Part shown: positions 25,938-34,594 of the stretch, in pieces
Position numbering within the stretch: the first letter of the stretch is position 1
Layout: the number at the start of each line of letters is the position of its first letter
DNA from: Oscillospiraceae bacterium
GTDB taxonomy: Bacteria; Bacillota; Clostridia; Oscillospirales; CAG-272
DNA length: 64,000 nt
Reading direction: 5' to 3'
NCBI GenBank assembly: GCA_015064885.1
Contig: SVRJ01000004.1
Coordinates: forward strand, 1 to 64,000
Program-made: the position numbers and the translations under genes
Notes under the pieces: model-generated
Told to the model about the DNA's origin: nothing
Seen by the model: only the letters and a program-made list of their open reading frames with translations
Databases searched by the model: none

Positions 25938-26765
25938 TTATTCAAAATAAGAATCTATTCCGTTCGCTATTCCGTCGACTATTTTTCTTCTGTATTCATC
26001 GGTTGCCATAAGCTCGTCTTCTTCGATATTCGACATATAGCCCATTTCCACTATCGTAACGGGTATACGGCACCAATTTATTCCCGTCATTGTGTCTGTT
26101 CCGTATATTCCGCGGTTGAGCGCCCCGGTAGATGCGCAAAGGCTATCGACTATTATTTTTGAGAGGCGGCGGCTTTCACCGATGATACCCGCAGAGAGAA
26201 ATTCATTCGCAAACGTAGGCGCACACGTAAGTGCTCCTTTTACTTTCGGATCGGAAGAACCGTTTGCGTGTATTCGTACGAATATATCCGCTCCGCTTTC
26301 GTTTGCTGTTATTGCCCTTTTCGCATTGCTTATCGGACAATCGTGAGTTTCTCTTATCATTACGACCTTGTATCCACGTAATAGAAGCTCCTCCTTAAGC
26401 ATAAGCGACACCTCAAGAGTAAGGACGTATTCAGGAATACCCGTAGAAACGCCGCGTGTTCCGCTTGAGAGCTTTGCTTTAAGCACGCTTGAACCGGGGC
26501 CGTTCGGCTCTTTTTCCGGAATTCCCTTTTGCTGGTGTCCCGCATCTATACACACGCAGTATCCGTTTTCATATCCGGTGGTTTCTTCAGCTGAACTGTT
26601 TACGGTGTCGGAGGTGTGTAAAGTCTCGGGCTTCGCAGTATCGCTCTGCTCATCCGAGCTTACCGGATCTGTGTTTTCGGTCTTCTCTTTCCCGGGGCTG
26701 CAGCTTTGAAGCAATATGAGGGTCAGAATTATGAACAAAATCAATATACGCAGAGATATTTTCAT
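25938..26765 (-). CDS. N-acetylmuramoyl-L-alanine amidase (Amidase_3), lipoprotein
   Basis: 275 aa. Signal peptide with a lipobox-like LLQSC (Cys22), an acidic Ser/Thr linker to about residue 65, then the zinc amidase: first zinc His in CVCIDAGHQQKG, a Glu in the helix YVLTLEVSLMLKEEL, second His in IFVRIHANGSSD, and the catalytic Glu in VTIVEMGYMSNIEEDELM. It cuts the bond between muramic acid and the stem peptide outside the membrane. The insert KEPNGPGSSVLKAKLSSGTRG is typical of clostridial, CwlD-like amidases used in cell wall or spore cortex work. Confidence 0.9.
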   Translation of the reverse strand: MKISLRILILFIILTLILLQSCSPGKEKTENTDPVSSDEQSDTAKPETLHTSDTVNSSAEETTGYENGYCVCIDAGHQQKGIPEKEPNGPGSSVLKAKLSSGTRGVSTGIPEYVLTLEVSLMLKEELLLRGYKVVMIRETHDCPISNAKRAITANESGADIFVRIHANGSSDPKVKGALTCAPTFANEFLSAGIIGESRRLSKIIVDSLCASTGALNRGIYGTDTMTGINWCRIPVTIVEMGYMSNIEEDELMATDEYRRKIVDGIANGIDSYFE

Positions 26766-26875
26766 CTTCTTTTGATATTCCTTTTATCTTTTTTACTATT
26801 ATAACGCACGATATCGCCAAAGAATACAAAAAAATATTAACAAAAAGAGAAAAATAAAAAATCTCAAAAAAACTA

Positions 26876-26904
26876 TTGCAAAACAAAAGGTTTTGTGGTA
26901 TAAT
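26876..26904 (+). promoter_or_regulatory. Promoter of the SRP RNA gene
   Basis: TTGCAA and TATAAT spaced by 17 bases; transcription would start near 26911. Confidence 0.8.
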
Positions 26905-26933
26905 ATATATGTGAGTATATGCTCACACGGTGT

Positions 26934-27233
26934 CAAGCCGTGAAATAAGGCCATACCAGCCGGGGAATTAGCGGAGCCCTGTACCTGAAATCCGCTACAG
27001 CAGGGGTTGATTCCTCTTCTGAGGGTCGATTCTTTACGGTCCGAGGCATATTTGTTTGTGTTGAGAGATGGGTCTTGCGCAATTAGGCTCTGTGAACCAT
27101 GTCAGGTGGGAGACCAAGCAGCATTAAGCGGATAACCTGATGTGCCGCGAGGGTGCCTGTTTTGAGCAAACGGTATGTTTCCGCGTAGGGAAAACATTCG
27201 ATTTAGAGGTGTATGGTCTTATTTTGCGGCTTG
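26934..27233 (+). ncRNA. ffs: Signal recognition particle RNA, large bacterial type
   Basis: About 300 bases with an Alu domain, as in Bacillus and Clostridia. The termini pair over a long helix (CAAGCCGTGAAATAAGGCCATA with TATGGTCTTATTTTGCGGCTTG). The apical Ffh-binding region is readable: GTGAACCATGTCAGG, a GGGAGACC tetraloop, AAGCAGC, and the return strand GATGTGCCGCGAGGGTGCCTG. It partners Ffh in co-translational membrane targeting. Placement directly before dnaX-ybaB-recR matches the conserved scr-dnaX-yaaK-recR order. Mature ends are estimates. Confidence 0.92.
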
Positions 27234-27258
27234 ATTTTATTATGTAAAGGTGGTAGCT

Positions 27259-28842
27259 ATGCAAAAAGCTTTATACAGAAAATACCGATCAAAAAATTTT
27301 GACGAGGTATACGGTCAGGAGCATATAACGAGCGTTCTGAAATATGAATGCGCATCGGGAAACATTTCCCATGCGTATCTTTTCTGCGGTTCGAGAGGAA
27401 CCGGAAAGACCTCATGTGCAAAGATACTTGCCAAGGCTGCCAACTGCCTTGATCCGATCGACGGAAATCCATGCGGTGTCTGCGACGCCTGCCGCTCTAT
27501 AGACGAGGGGTTTGCTACAGACGTTCTCGAGATGGACGCTGCGTCGAACAACGGTGTAGACAATATACGCGACATACGTGACGAGGTGATCTTTGCTCCG
27601 AGTGTGCTTAAGTACCGAGTATATATAATCGACGAGGTACATATGCTTTCGGCAAGTGCTTTCAACGCACTTCTCAAAACTCTCGAAGAGCCTCCCGCAC
27701 ACTGTATATTCATTCTCGCAACGACAGAGCTTCACAAGCTTCCGTCCACCATCATATCAAGATGTCAGCGATTTGATTTCCGACGTATTTCTATCGAAAA
27801 CATATCTAAGAGGCTTCACTATATTGCAGAACACGAGGGATTCTCTATTGAGCCTTCGGCGGCATTCAGCATAGCGAGATACGCCGCGGGCGGAATGAGA
27901 GACGCAATTTCTCTGTTTGAGCTCTGTGCTTCGACGAGCAAGGACATAACTCTCGAGGTGGTTGAATCGGTCATAGGCTCAAGCGGTCGTGACACGGTCG
28001 AAAAGCTTATTCACTCTATCTGTGAAAAAAACTATGAGGAGATATTTTCTACAGTCCACAATACGGTAATGAGTTCAAAGGAGCTTAACGTTCTCTGGCA
28101 GGAGCTCATGGACTATTACAGGGATATGCTCATTTTCAAATACGCGAGCGATCCGGCGAAATATCTCGATCTTACAGACGTTCAGATGAAGTCGCTTAAA
28201 GAAAACGCGCAAAGCTTTACAAAGGCCGACCTTCTTTTCCAAAGCGGACTTGTAGGCGATGCGTACCTTGAGATGTTGAGATCTCCCGCGTCAAAAAGAT
28301 CGATCGCGGAGCTCACGCTGATACGCATCTGCGATTCTGCTCTCAACACGTCATACGAGTCTCTTCTCAAAAGAATTGAACTGCTTGAAAACAAGTTGTC
28401 CGAGCTTTCCTTCTCGGGTATCGGCATTTCACCCGCCCCCGTCAAAGAAGTAAAAAAAGAAGAGAGCCCCAAAGAAGCGGTTCCCGAGCCAAAGCCTGAG
28501 CCAAATCCCGAAGCAAAGTCTCCCGTAAAGACGTCACCCGAGACCAAGGAAGAGATCAAGCGGGTAAGATTCAGACAGGCGGCCGAGCTTACAGAAAGAA
28601 TAAAGACGGAAAACGATTTTATGCTCGCATCATTTCTTGAAAACTGCAAAATATTCCGCGAGGGAGATACGGGCTTCGTCTTCACGGTGAACGATTCATT
28701 CACCGAGGGCAGAATAAATGCAAGCCGGGAGAAGATAGCGAGAAACCTTTCTCCTCTTATCGGCAAGGCGGTATCCGCAGATGACGTCAAGGTCGCTGTG
28801 GGAAGCACCTCTGACGGTGACGATCCCTTTGAAGAGATATAA
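27259..28842 (+). CDS. dnaX: DNA polymerase III subunits gamma/tau
   Basis: 527 aa from the ATG at 27259 with AAAGGTGG just upstream (the GTG at 27250 is the ORF-track start). Clamp-loader AAA+ motifs are intact: Walker A GSRGTGKTSCAKILAKA, the zinc module CLDPIDGNPCGVCDAC, Walker B IIDEVHML, and sensor/arginine-finger ISRCQRFDFR. The C-terminal tau part has a proline/glutamate-rich linker (about residues 410-450, KPEPNPEAKSP) and a short globular tail. It is the first protein gene after the SRP RNA. Confidence 0.97.
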   Translation: MQKALYRKYRSKNFDEVYGQEHITSVLKYECASGNISHAYLFCGSRGTGKTSCAKILAKAANCLDPIDGNPCGVCDACRSIDEGFATDVLEMDAASNNGVDNIRDIRDEVIFAPSVLKYRVYIIDEVHMLSASAFNALLKTLEEPPAHCIFILATTELHKLPSTIISRCQRFDFRRISIENISKRLHYIAEHEGFSIEPSAAFSIARYAAGGMRDAISLFELCASTSKDITLEVVESVIGSSGRDTVEKLIHSICEKNYEEIFSTVHNTVMSSKELNVLWQELMDYYRDMLIFKYASDPAKYLDLTDVQMKSLKENAQSFTKADLLFQSGLVGDAYLEMLRSPASKRSIAELTLIRICDSALNTSYESLLKRIELLENKLSELSFSGIGISPAPVKEVKKEESPKEAVPEPKPEPNPEAKSPVKTSPETKEEIKRVRFRQAAELTERIKTENDFMLASFLENCKIFREGDTGFVFTVNDSFTEGRINASREKIARNLSPLIGKAVSADDVKVAVGSTSDGDDPFEEI

Positions 28843-28906
28843 TTACAGCAATGCTGTTACAGACAATAAACACAAATACAAATAAAGTCCGAAAGGAAAA
28901 TTAAAA

Positions 28907-29263
28907 ATGAAAGCAAGAATACCCAAAGGTATGGGCGGCGGCCCCCAGAATATGAACGCAATGATCAGACAGGCACAGAAGCTTCAGGAGGACATGGCTG
29001 CTCTTCAGGAGGATCTCAACTCCAGAGAATACGACGTTGCTGCGGGAGGCGGCATGGTCGAGGTCAAGATCACCGGAACAAAAGAGATACTTGAAATAAA
29101 GGTAAAGCCCGAAATAGTCGATCCCGACGATATAGAAACGCTTGAGGACATTCTCGTTGCAGCGGTAAACGAGGCTATAAAGCGCGTTGACGAGACTAAT
29201 ACGGCCGAGATGGATAAGCTCACAGCGGCAAGCGGTATGCCTAATATTCCCGGAATGTTCTGA
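28907..29263 (+). CDS. Nucleoid-associated protein YbaB/EbfC
   Basis: 118 aa. It binds DNA as a dimer and coats the nucleoid. The family pattern is complete: an N-terminal glycine/methionine-rich tail (KGMGGGPQNMNAMIRQAQKLQEDM), the beta hairpin YDVAAGGGMVEVKITGTKEILEIKVKPE and a C-terminal helix with DKLTAASGMPNIPGMF. It lies between dnaX and recR with an SD (AAAGGAAA), and recR begins one base after its stop, so the two are coupled. Confidence 0.95.
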   Translation: MKARIPKGMGGGPQNMNAMIRQAQKLQEDMAALQEDLNSREYDVAAGGGMVEVKITGTKEILEIKVKPEIVDPDDIETLEDILVAAVNEAIKRVDETNTAEMDKLTAASGMPNIPGMF

Positions 29264-29264
29264 T

Positions 29265-29864
29265 ATGTACGGAACGATAGAATCTCTTGACAGACTTATA
29301 GAAAAATTCGCTTCTCTTCCCGGTGTAGGCAAAAAAACAGCCGAAAGGCTTGCGTACGGTCTTATTATGTCATCCGAGGAAAACGTAAGATCATTCTCTG
29401 ACGCCATGCTCAAGGCTAAGGAAAATATACACCTCTGCCCCGTATGTCAATCGCTCACAGACAAGGAGCTGTGCTCGGTATGTGCAAACGAGGCGCGCGA
29501 TCATTCGGTAATATGCGTGGTGGAAGATCCGAAGGTAGTCCTCTCTCTCGAAAAAGTAAGACAGTTTTCGGGAGTCTATCACGTTCTTCACGGATCTATT
29601 TCACCTACGCACGGAATAACTCCGGACAAGCTCAAAATATCAGAGCTGACCGAAAGAGTCGCCAAAGGAGGAATACGCGAGGTAATACTTGCAACAAACG
29701 CCACCTTCTCGGGCGATACCACTGCTCTTTACATATCACAGCTTCTTAAGGAATACGACGTCAAGATAACGAGACTTGCTTACGGTATTCCCGTAGGAGC
29801 AGATCTTGAATACGCCGATTCGATAACACTTCTCAAGGCTCTTGAGGGGCGCCGCGAATTTTGA
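29265..29864 (+). CDS. recR: Recombination protein RecR
   Basis: 199 aa from MYGTIESLDRLIEKFASLPGVGKKTAERLAY at 29265; the longer ORF-track start lies within ybaB. The helix-hairpin-helix (LPGVGKKTAERLA), the C4 zinc finger (CPVCQSLTDKELCSVC) and the TOPRIM domain (VICVVEDPKVVLSLE; LHGSISPTHGITPDKL) are in the expected order. RecR acts with RecO/RecF to load RecA at gaps. A terminator follows directly. Confidence 0.97.
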   Translation: MYGTIESLDRLIEKFASLPGVGKKTAERLAYGLIMSSEENVRSFSDAMLKAKENIHLCPVCQSLTDKELCSVCANEARDHSVICVVEDPKVVLSLEKVRQFSGVYHVLHGSISPTHGITPDKLKISELTERVAKGGIREVILATNATFSGDTTALYISQLLKEYDVKITRLAYGIPVGADLEYADSITLLKALEGRREF

Positions 29865-29868
29865 CCTT

Positions 29869-29898
29869 ACGGGACGCTCTATGAACGTCCCGTTTTTT
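29869..29898 (+). terminator. Terminator of dnaX-ybaB-recR
   Basis: ACGGGACG and CGTCCCGT form a stem followed by TTTTTT, 5 bases after the recR stop. Confidence 0.9.
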
Positions 29899-29952
29899 GT
29901 AACTGTTTTTTATTATTGATTTTTTATTACTGAAATTTGAAAGGAATCTGCT

Positions 29953-31017
29953 ATGAGTACTGAAAACAAACTCAATCTCGGTATCGCTTATCATGGCAAC
30001 CGCATGCCTCATCACGCAAGAGAAGACCTTATCTCTATTGCAAGAAACGGCTTTGACACGGTGGTACATATGCTTTCGCACACAGACTGGGACAGGCACA
30101 AGCTCGTTATGAAGGATATCGTATCAATGTCCGAGCAGTTCGGACTTGACGTATGGGTGGATAACTGGGGACTCGGAGGCCCTCCGGGTGACAAATCGCA
30201 TTTCCTCGCTTATTATCCGGAGGCGCACGCACGGTTTTCCGACGGAACGCTCGCTCCCGTACACGCATGTCTCAACAGTCCCGAATTCAGAAAATTCACC
30301 TATGATTGGATAGACGCCGTAAGATTCATCGGCGGAAAGACAATATTCTGGGATGAGCCTCATCTTCCGACGAAGAAGGTTGACGGCAAGGTCTACTACG
30401 CTTGCACATGCGACAGATGTAAGAAGCTCTTTGAGGAAAGATACAACAGACCTATGCCCGAAATTGCTGACGAGGACGTTATAAAATTCGGTGTTGACTC
30501 TGTAGTGGATTACTTTAAGGACGTTACCGCTTACAGTGCTTCCTTCGGAATAAAGAATATCGTTTGCGTTATGCTGGGAACCTACGGCATGAGCCTTTCC
30601 GCGGCAGACGCAATATGCACTATCCCCACTATGCAGTCTATCGGCTCCGACCCGTACTGGCTCAAGTGGAAAAAGGGCAATCCCGATTTTGACGTTTACG
30701 ATTTCGTATATAACGGAACAAAGGAAAACCTCGACCTTTGCGAACGCTTCGGCAAGGAGCACAACATCTGGATACAGACCTACAGTACACCGAAGGGCGA
30801 GGAGGATGATATAATCCTCGCGGCAGAGGCTGCATACGACGCAGGCGCGAGAACGATCCTCGCATGGGGATATTACGGAAGCGAATCAAACGACTACGGG
30901 GCAAAAAACCCGGAGGTAACGTGGGCAAGGACCTGCGACGCGTTCGCGCGTCTGCGCAACAGACACAGGGACGAGCTTCTTGCGGCGGCAAGAAAGAAAA
31001 AAGGAATAATTGTTTGA
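29953..31017 (+). CDS. Putative TIM-barrel glycoside hydrolase-like protein
   Basis: 354 aa, cytoplasmic (no signal peptide). The alternation of strands and helices with LNLGIAYHGN, DTVVHMLSHTD, LDVWVDNWGLGG, GKTIFWDEPHLP, IKNIVCVMLGTYG, NIWIQTYSTP and GARTILAWGYYGSES at regular intervals looks like a (beta/alpha)8 barrel; acidic residues at strand ends (WDEPH, DNWG) could be catalytic. A pair of cysteines (CTCDRCKKLF) may bind metal. No family was recognised. It shares an operon-like run with an SGNH protein and a HAD phosphatase (spacing 20 and 5 bases), suggesting a small carbohydrate-processing unit. Confidence 0.65.
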   Translation: MSTENKLNLGIAYHGNRMPHHAREDLISIARNGFDTVVHMLSHTDWDRHKLVMKDIVSMSEQFGLDVWVDNWGLGGPPGDKSHFLAYYPEAHARFSDGTLAPVHACLNSPEFRKFTYDWIDAVRFIGGKTIFWDEPHLPTKKVDGKVYYACTCDRCKKLFEERYNRPMPEIADEDVIKFGVDSVVDYFKDVTAYSASFGIKNIVCVMLGTYGMSLSAADAICTIPTMQSIGSDPYWLKWKKGNPDFDVYDFVYNGTKENLDLCERFGKEHNIWIQTYSTPKGEEDDIILAAEAAYDAGARTILAWGYYGSESNDYGAKNPEVTWARTCDAFARLRNRHRDELLAAARKKKGIIV

Positions 31018-31036
31018 TACACGGGAGGAAAATGCT

Positions 31037-31780
31037 ATGACAAAGATACTTATGATAGGAAACAGCTTCGGTCAGGACTCTCTCCGCTATCTTTACGGAA
31101 TATACCGTGCGGCAGGAAAAGATGCAAAGATAGTAAACCTGTATATCGGCGGCTGTTCGCTTTACAGACACTACAGAAATATGCTCAGCGAGGAGAAAGC
31201 ATACTCGTATGAGATAAACGGTCACGTAACAGGGCTTTTCGTCTCTCTGAAAGAAACTCTTCTTTCCGACGAATGGGATTACGTGGTCATGCAACAGTGC
31301 AGTCCGGACAGCGGAGACTGGGATTCTTATCTTCCCTATCTTCCCGAGCTTTACGCATACGTCAAAAAGCTCTGTCCGCCCGCAAAGGTATGTATAAACA
31401 AGACGTGGACCTTTGCACACGGATGTCCGAGATTCGGAAAGACGGCATTCACGTGTCCGGAAGAAATGTTCCCCGCTCTCAGCGAAGCGTATAACAAGGC
31501 GGTAAAGCTTATCGGTGCGGATCTGCTTATCCCGAGCGGAGATGCTATGATGAAGCTTTATCAGATATACGGAGAAGACATATACCGCGACGGCTTCCAT
31601 GCAAACAAGCTCTACACAAGATATATGCTCGGCTGCGTATGGTATATGGCTATAACCAAAAAGAGTATAGAGGGCAATACCTTCCGCGATTTTGACGGTG
31701 AGATAGACGAGGAGCATATAGCAAACGCTCAGAGATGTGCTATCGAAGCGGTAAAGGAAGCCGGCCTTCTGAGGGATTAA
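31037..31780 (+). CDS. SGNH/GDSL hydrolase-like (DUF4886) protein
   Basis: 247 aa from MTKILMIGNSFGQDSL, chosen because GGGAGG lies just upstream; the ORF-track start is nine residues earlier. The GNSFGQDS block carries the nucleophile Ser of the SGNH fold, YIGGCSLYRHYRN supplies the Gly, VMQQCSPDSGDW the third block, and DGFHANKLYTRYM the Asp-x-x-His catalytic pair. This matches DUF4886-type hydrolases often found with polysaccharide utilisation genes, likely carbohydrate esterases. It follows the TIM-barrel gene by 20 bases. Confidence 0.82.
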   Translation: MTKILMIGNSFGQDSLRYLYGIYRAAGKDAKIVNLYIGGCSLYRHYRNMLSEEKAYSYEINGHVTGLFVSLKETLLSDEWDYVVMQQCSPDSGDWDSYLPYLPELYAYVKKLCPPAKVCINKTWTFAHGCPRFGKTAFTCPEEMFPALSEAYNKAVKLIGADLLIPSGDAMMKLYQIYGEDIYRDGFHANKLYTRYMLGCVWYMAITKKSIEGNTFRDFDGEIDEEHIANAQRCAIEAVKEAGLLRD

Positions 31781-31784
31781 GCAT

Positions 31785-32438
31785 ATGCAGGATTACAAAT
31801 ATATTCTGTTTGATCTTGACGGAACGGTAATAGACTCAAGTCCCGGTATCACCAACTCATGCATGTATGCCCTGAGAAAAATGGGAATTGAGCCTCCGAA
31901 GCGAGAGGAGTTGTATTGCTTTATAGGACCTCCGCTGACAGAAAGCTTTTCAAAATACTACGGTATGAGTGACGACGAGGCAACTCAGGCGGTAGCCTTC
32001 TACAGAGAATACTACAAGGATACCGGAATTTTTGAGATAACACCCTATCCGGGTATTGAGGAGCTGTTTGCCTCTCTCACAAAAAGCGAAAAAAAGGTCG
32101 TACTCGCAACGTCAAAGCCCGAGCTTTTTGCAAAGAGGATAATCGAGCATCTCGGCTTTGACAAGTATTTCTCCTTTATTGCGGGAAGCCTGTTTGACAA
32201 ATCGCGTGAGAAAAAGGCGGACGTCATCCGTTACGCTCTTGACTCGCTTGGCGTTACCGATATTTCCGAATGCTTAATGGTCGGAGACAGAGAGCACGAT
32301 ATAAAAGGAGCCGCAGCGCTCGGGATGGACGCATGCGGAGTTCTTCACGGCTTCGGCTCGATAGAAGAATTTAAGGAATGTAACGCAAAATATATCGTAA
32401 AAGACTCTTTTGAGCTTCTCGATATGCTTACAAAATAA
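31785..32438 (+). CDS. HAD-superfamily phosphatase (Gph/PGP-like)
   Basis: 217 aa. HAD motif I FDLDGTVIDSS, motif II LATSKPE, motif III Lys in DKSREKKADVI and motif IV VGDREHDIKGAAALG are all present, with a helical C1 cap inserted after motif I (phosphoglycolate/beta-phosphoglucomutase type). The substrate is unknown. It starts 5 bases after the SGNH gene and so is probably co-transcribed. Confidence 0.9.
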   Translation: MQDYKYILFDLDGTVIDSSPGITNSCMYALRKMGIEPPKREELYCFIGPPLTESFSKYYGMSDDEATQAVAFYREYYKDTGIFEITPYPGIEELFASLTKSEKKVVLATSKPELFAKRIIEHLGFDKYFSFIAGSLFDKSREKKADVIRYALDSLGVTDISECLMVGDREHDIKGAAALGMDACGVLHGFGSIEEFKECNAKYIVKDSFELLDMLTK

Positions 32439-32443
32439 AATAT

Positions 32444-32488
32444 AGGGCTGTCTCACTTTCCGCTATGGCAGCCCTTAGTCTGTTTTCA
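32444..32488 (+). terminator. Probable terminator of the TIM/SGNH/HAD operon
   Basis: AGGGCTGTC and GGCAGCCCT pair across a 14-base loop, followed by TAGTCTGTTTTC, a weak T-tract. Confidence 0.55.
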
Positions 32489-32595
32489 CGGTTAAAAGCC
32501 GTCGTTTTGGACAAACCGGAAATTCTTTTTCTTTAACCATCGGTTTTCAATACATTCCGCAACTCTCGGTTGTCAAAAAATCACCTTTTGGGTGC

Positions 32596-32624
32596 TTGCA
32601 ATTTGTCTTTGATTGTGTTATACT
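32596..32624 (+). promoter_or_regulatory. Promoter of the XRE-ADP-ribosylglycohydrolase gene
   Basis: TTGCAA and TATACT spaced by 17 bases, 41 bases before the ATG. Confidence 0.7.
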
Positions 32625-32665
32625 TATTATAGTGATACAAAACGGCACTAAAAGGAGGTTTTTGT

Positions 32666-34243
32666 ATGTCAATAGATACTGCGATAAGGAAAATAAGAAC
32701 AGCTGCAAAAATGTCTCAGGAGCAGTTTGCGTCCGTATTCGGCGTTTCGCGTCAGTCGGTCCAAAAGTGGGAGAGCGGAGAATCTGTTCCGGAGATCGGA
32801 AAGATAATAAAAATAGCAAAATATTTTGACGTTTCCGCCGACACCCTTCTCTTTGACAGTGACACGAGAATAACCGAGGAGCTTTCATCTTCAAAGGATA
32901 TAAAGCCGAAATATGCCAACATAAGCGATTGGGAGATGTATTCCGCGAATCTGATGACAGAATACGCTCAGTCTATCGAAGAGGGCCTCGACGTTGAAAG
33001 ATACAAGGATATTTTCGAGGCGGTATCCCGTCTTCCCAAGGGGGAAATAAAAAAGAGATTCGGTAACATAATATTCGATATAGTTCTGAATGCCGACACG
33101 GCAGAGGGATACAAATACACAGAGCCGTCCGAGCTTGAAAGAATAAAATGCCTCAGAAAAGGAAACGTGAAAAAACGGGAAAAGCCCGAAAAAAGCATTC
33201 TCGAGGATAAGATATACGGTGCGTGGCTCGGAAGGATATGCGGATGTCTTCTCGGAAAGACGGTGGAGGGTATACGTACCAACGAGCTTGTTCCCTTCCT
33301 CAAGGAGACGGGTAATTATCCTATGCACAGATACATTATGCGTTCGGAGGTAACCGACGAGATGTGCGAGAGATACAAATACAGATTTGCAAAGAGGTGC
33401 TATGCCGACACCTGCAACGGAATGCCGGTTGACGACGACACGAATTACACGGTAATGGCACAGCTGATAGTAGAAAAATGCGGAAGAAATTTCACACCGT
33501 ACGACGTCTCTCGCGCATGGCTGAAGTATCAGGGTAAGGACGCCTACTGCACTGCTGAAAGAGTCGCATATAAGAACTTTGTAAACGGATACGAGCCTCC
33601 CGAGTCCGCAAAATACATGAATCCTTACCGCGAGTGGATCGGTGCACAGATACGCGGAGACTATTTCGGATATATAAATCCGGGAGACCCAGAAGCAGCG
33701 GCCGATATGGCGTTCAGAGACGCTTGTATCTCACACGTAAAAAACGGAATATACGGTGAAATGTTTGTCTCCGCAATGATAGCGGGTGCCGCCGTAACGA
33801 GCGATATTGAGGAGATAATAGAGATAGGTCTCGGTGAAATACCGCATACGTCAAGGCTCTACGAAAGCGTTACGTCGGTACTTAACGAATACAGAAGAGG
33901 TGTTACCGCGGAGGAGTGTTTTGGAAACATCCATGAAAAATGGAACGAGTACACAACTCACGGCTGGTGCCATACGATATCAAACGCCATGATAGTTACT
34001 GCAGCCCTGCTTTACGGAGGCGGAGACTACGGAAGATCTGTATGTATGGCAGTAGAAACAGGTTTTGACACAGACTGCAACGGTGCGACTGTCGGTTCTG
34101 TTCTCGGAATGGCCCTCGGAAGCGCATGCATCTCGGACGAGTGGTCAAGGCCTATAAACGATACCCTTTACACCTCAATTTTCGGGGTAGACAAGCTGAG
34201 CATAAAGGAATGCGCGAGAAAAACTCTCGCACACGTTGAATAA
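32666..34243 (+). CDS. XRE repressor fused to ADP-ribosylglycohydrolase
   Basis: 525 aa, SD AAGGAGG. Residues 5-62 are a Cro/C1-type helix-turn-helix (MSQEQFASVFGVSRQSVQKWESGESVPEIGKI). A helical linker follows (70-175). Residues 180-525 are an ADP-ribosylglycohydrolase (DraG/ARH) domain: EDKIYGAWLGRICGCLLGK, metal motif PVDDDTNYTV, second metal motif ETGFDTDCNGATVGSVLG. Such enzymes remove ADP-ribose or act on related N-glycosides. The fusion suggests a transcription factor that senses or reverses ADP-ribosylation, or a nucleoside/NAD-linked regulator. No ADP-ribosyltransferase gene is adjacent. Confidence 0.85.
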   Translation: MSIDTAIRKIRTAAKMSQEQFASVFGVSRQSVQKWESGESVPEIGKIIKIAKYFDVSADTLLFDSDTRITEELSSSKDIKPKYANISDWEMYSANLMTEYAQSIEEGLDVERYKDIFEAVSRLPKGEIKKRFGNIIFDIVLNADTAEGYKYTEPSELERIKCLRKGNVKKREKPEKSILEDKIYGAWLGRICGCLLGKTVEGIRTNELVPFLKETGNYPMHRYIMRSEVTDEMCERYKYRFAKRCYADTCNGMPVDDDTNYTVMAQLIVEKCGRNFTPYDVSRAWLKYQGKDAYCTAERVAYKNFVNGYEPPESAKYMNPYREWIGAQIRGDYFGYINPGDPEAAADMAFRDACISHVKNGIYGEMFVSAMIAGAAVTSDIEEIIEIGLGEIPHTSRLYESVTSVLNEYRRGVTAEECFGNIHEKWNEYTTHGWCHTISNAMIVTAALLYGGGDYGRSVCMAVETGFDTDCNGATVGSVLGMALGSACISDEWSRPINDTLYTSIFGVDKLSIKECARKTLAHVE

Positions 34244-34303
34244 AGAAACGGCGGATCCGTTCCCTCTGCATTCTTAGCGAAGAAATGGGCTTCACAAAAA
34301 CTT

Positions 34304-34333
34304 CGGCAGAGAACTTGTTTTCTCTGCCGATTT
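34304..34333 (+). terminator. Hairpin after the fusion gene
   Basis: CGGCAGAGAA and TTCTCTGCCG form a 10-bp stem with a 4- to 6-base loop followed only by ATTTGTG. It is positioned 60 bases past the stop codon. Confidence 0.5.
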
Positions 34334-34393
34334 GTGATATAATGGTGGTAGCGTAAAAGCCCCCTCACGGAGGGAGGCTTAGGTCGTGCAGCC

Positions 34394-34490
34394 TTAGGGG
34401 TATGGGCTTTGCCCGAAGCTATCGTTGCTTGCAACGCCGTAATACAAAGGCGAAACTGGCGATAAAACAGAACGATAAATAAGAATTTGA
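34394..34490 (-). repeat. 97-bp dispersed repeat, copy B
   Basis: Inverted near-identical copy of 398-494. It occupies most of the gap between the XRE-ARH fusion and the XRE membrane protein, next to a short GC-rich palindrome (CCCCTCACGGAGGG) at about 34359. Confidence 0.85.
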
Positions 34491-34594
34491 CGGTCAAATC
34501 CACTCTACCAACGGTTTACTTCTCCTCACTAAACCAACGGTGGGTGTACTTTATGTGATATAGCAGTTATACTGTATGCGAAAGGAGGTCGCCT

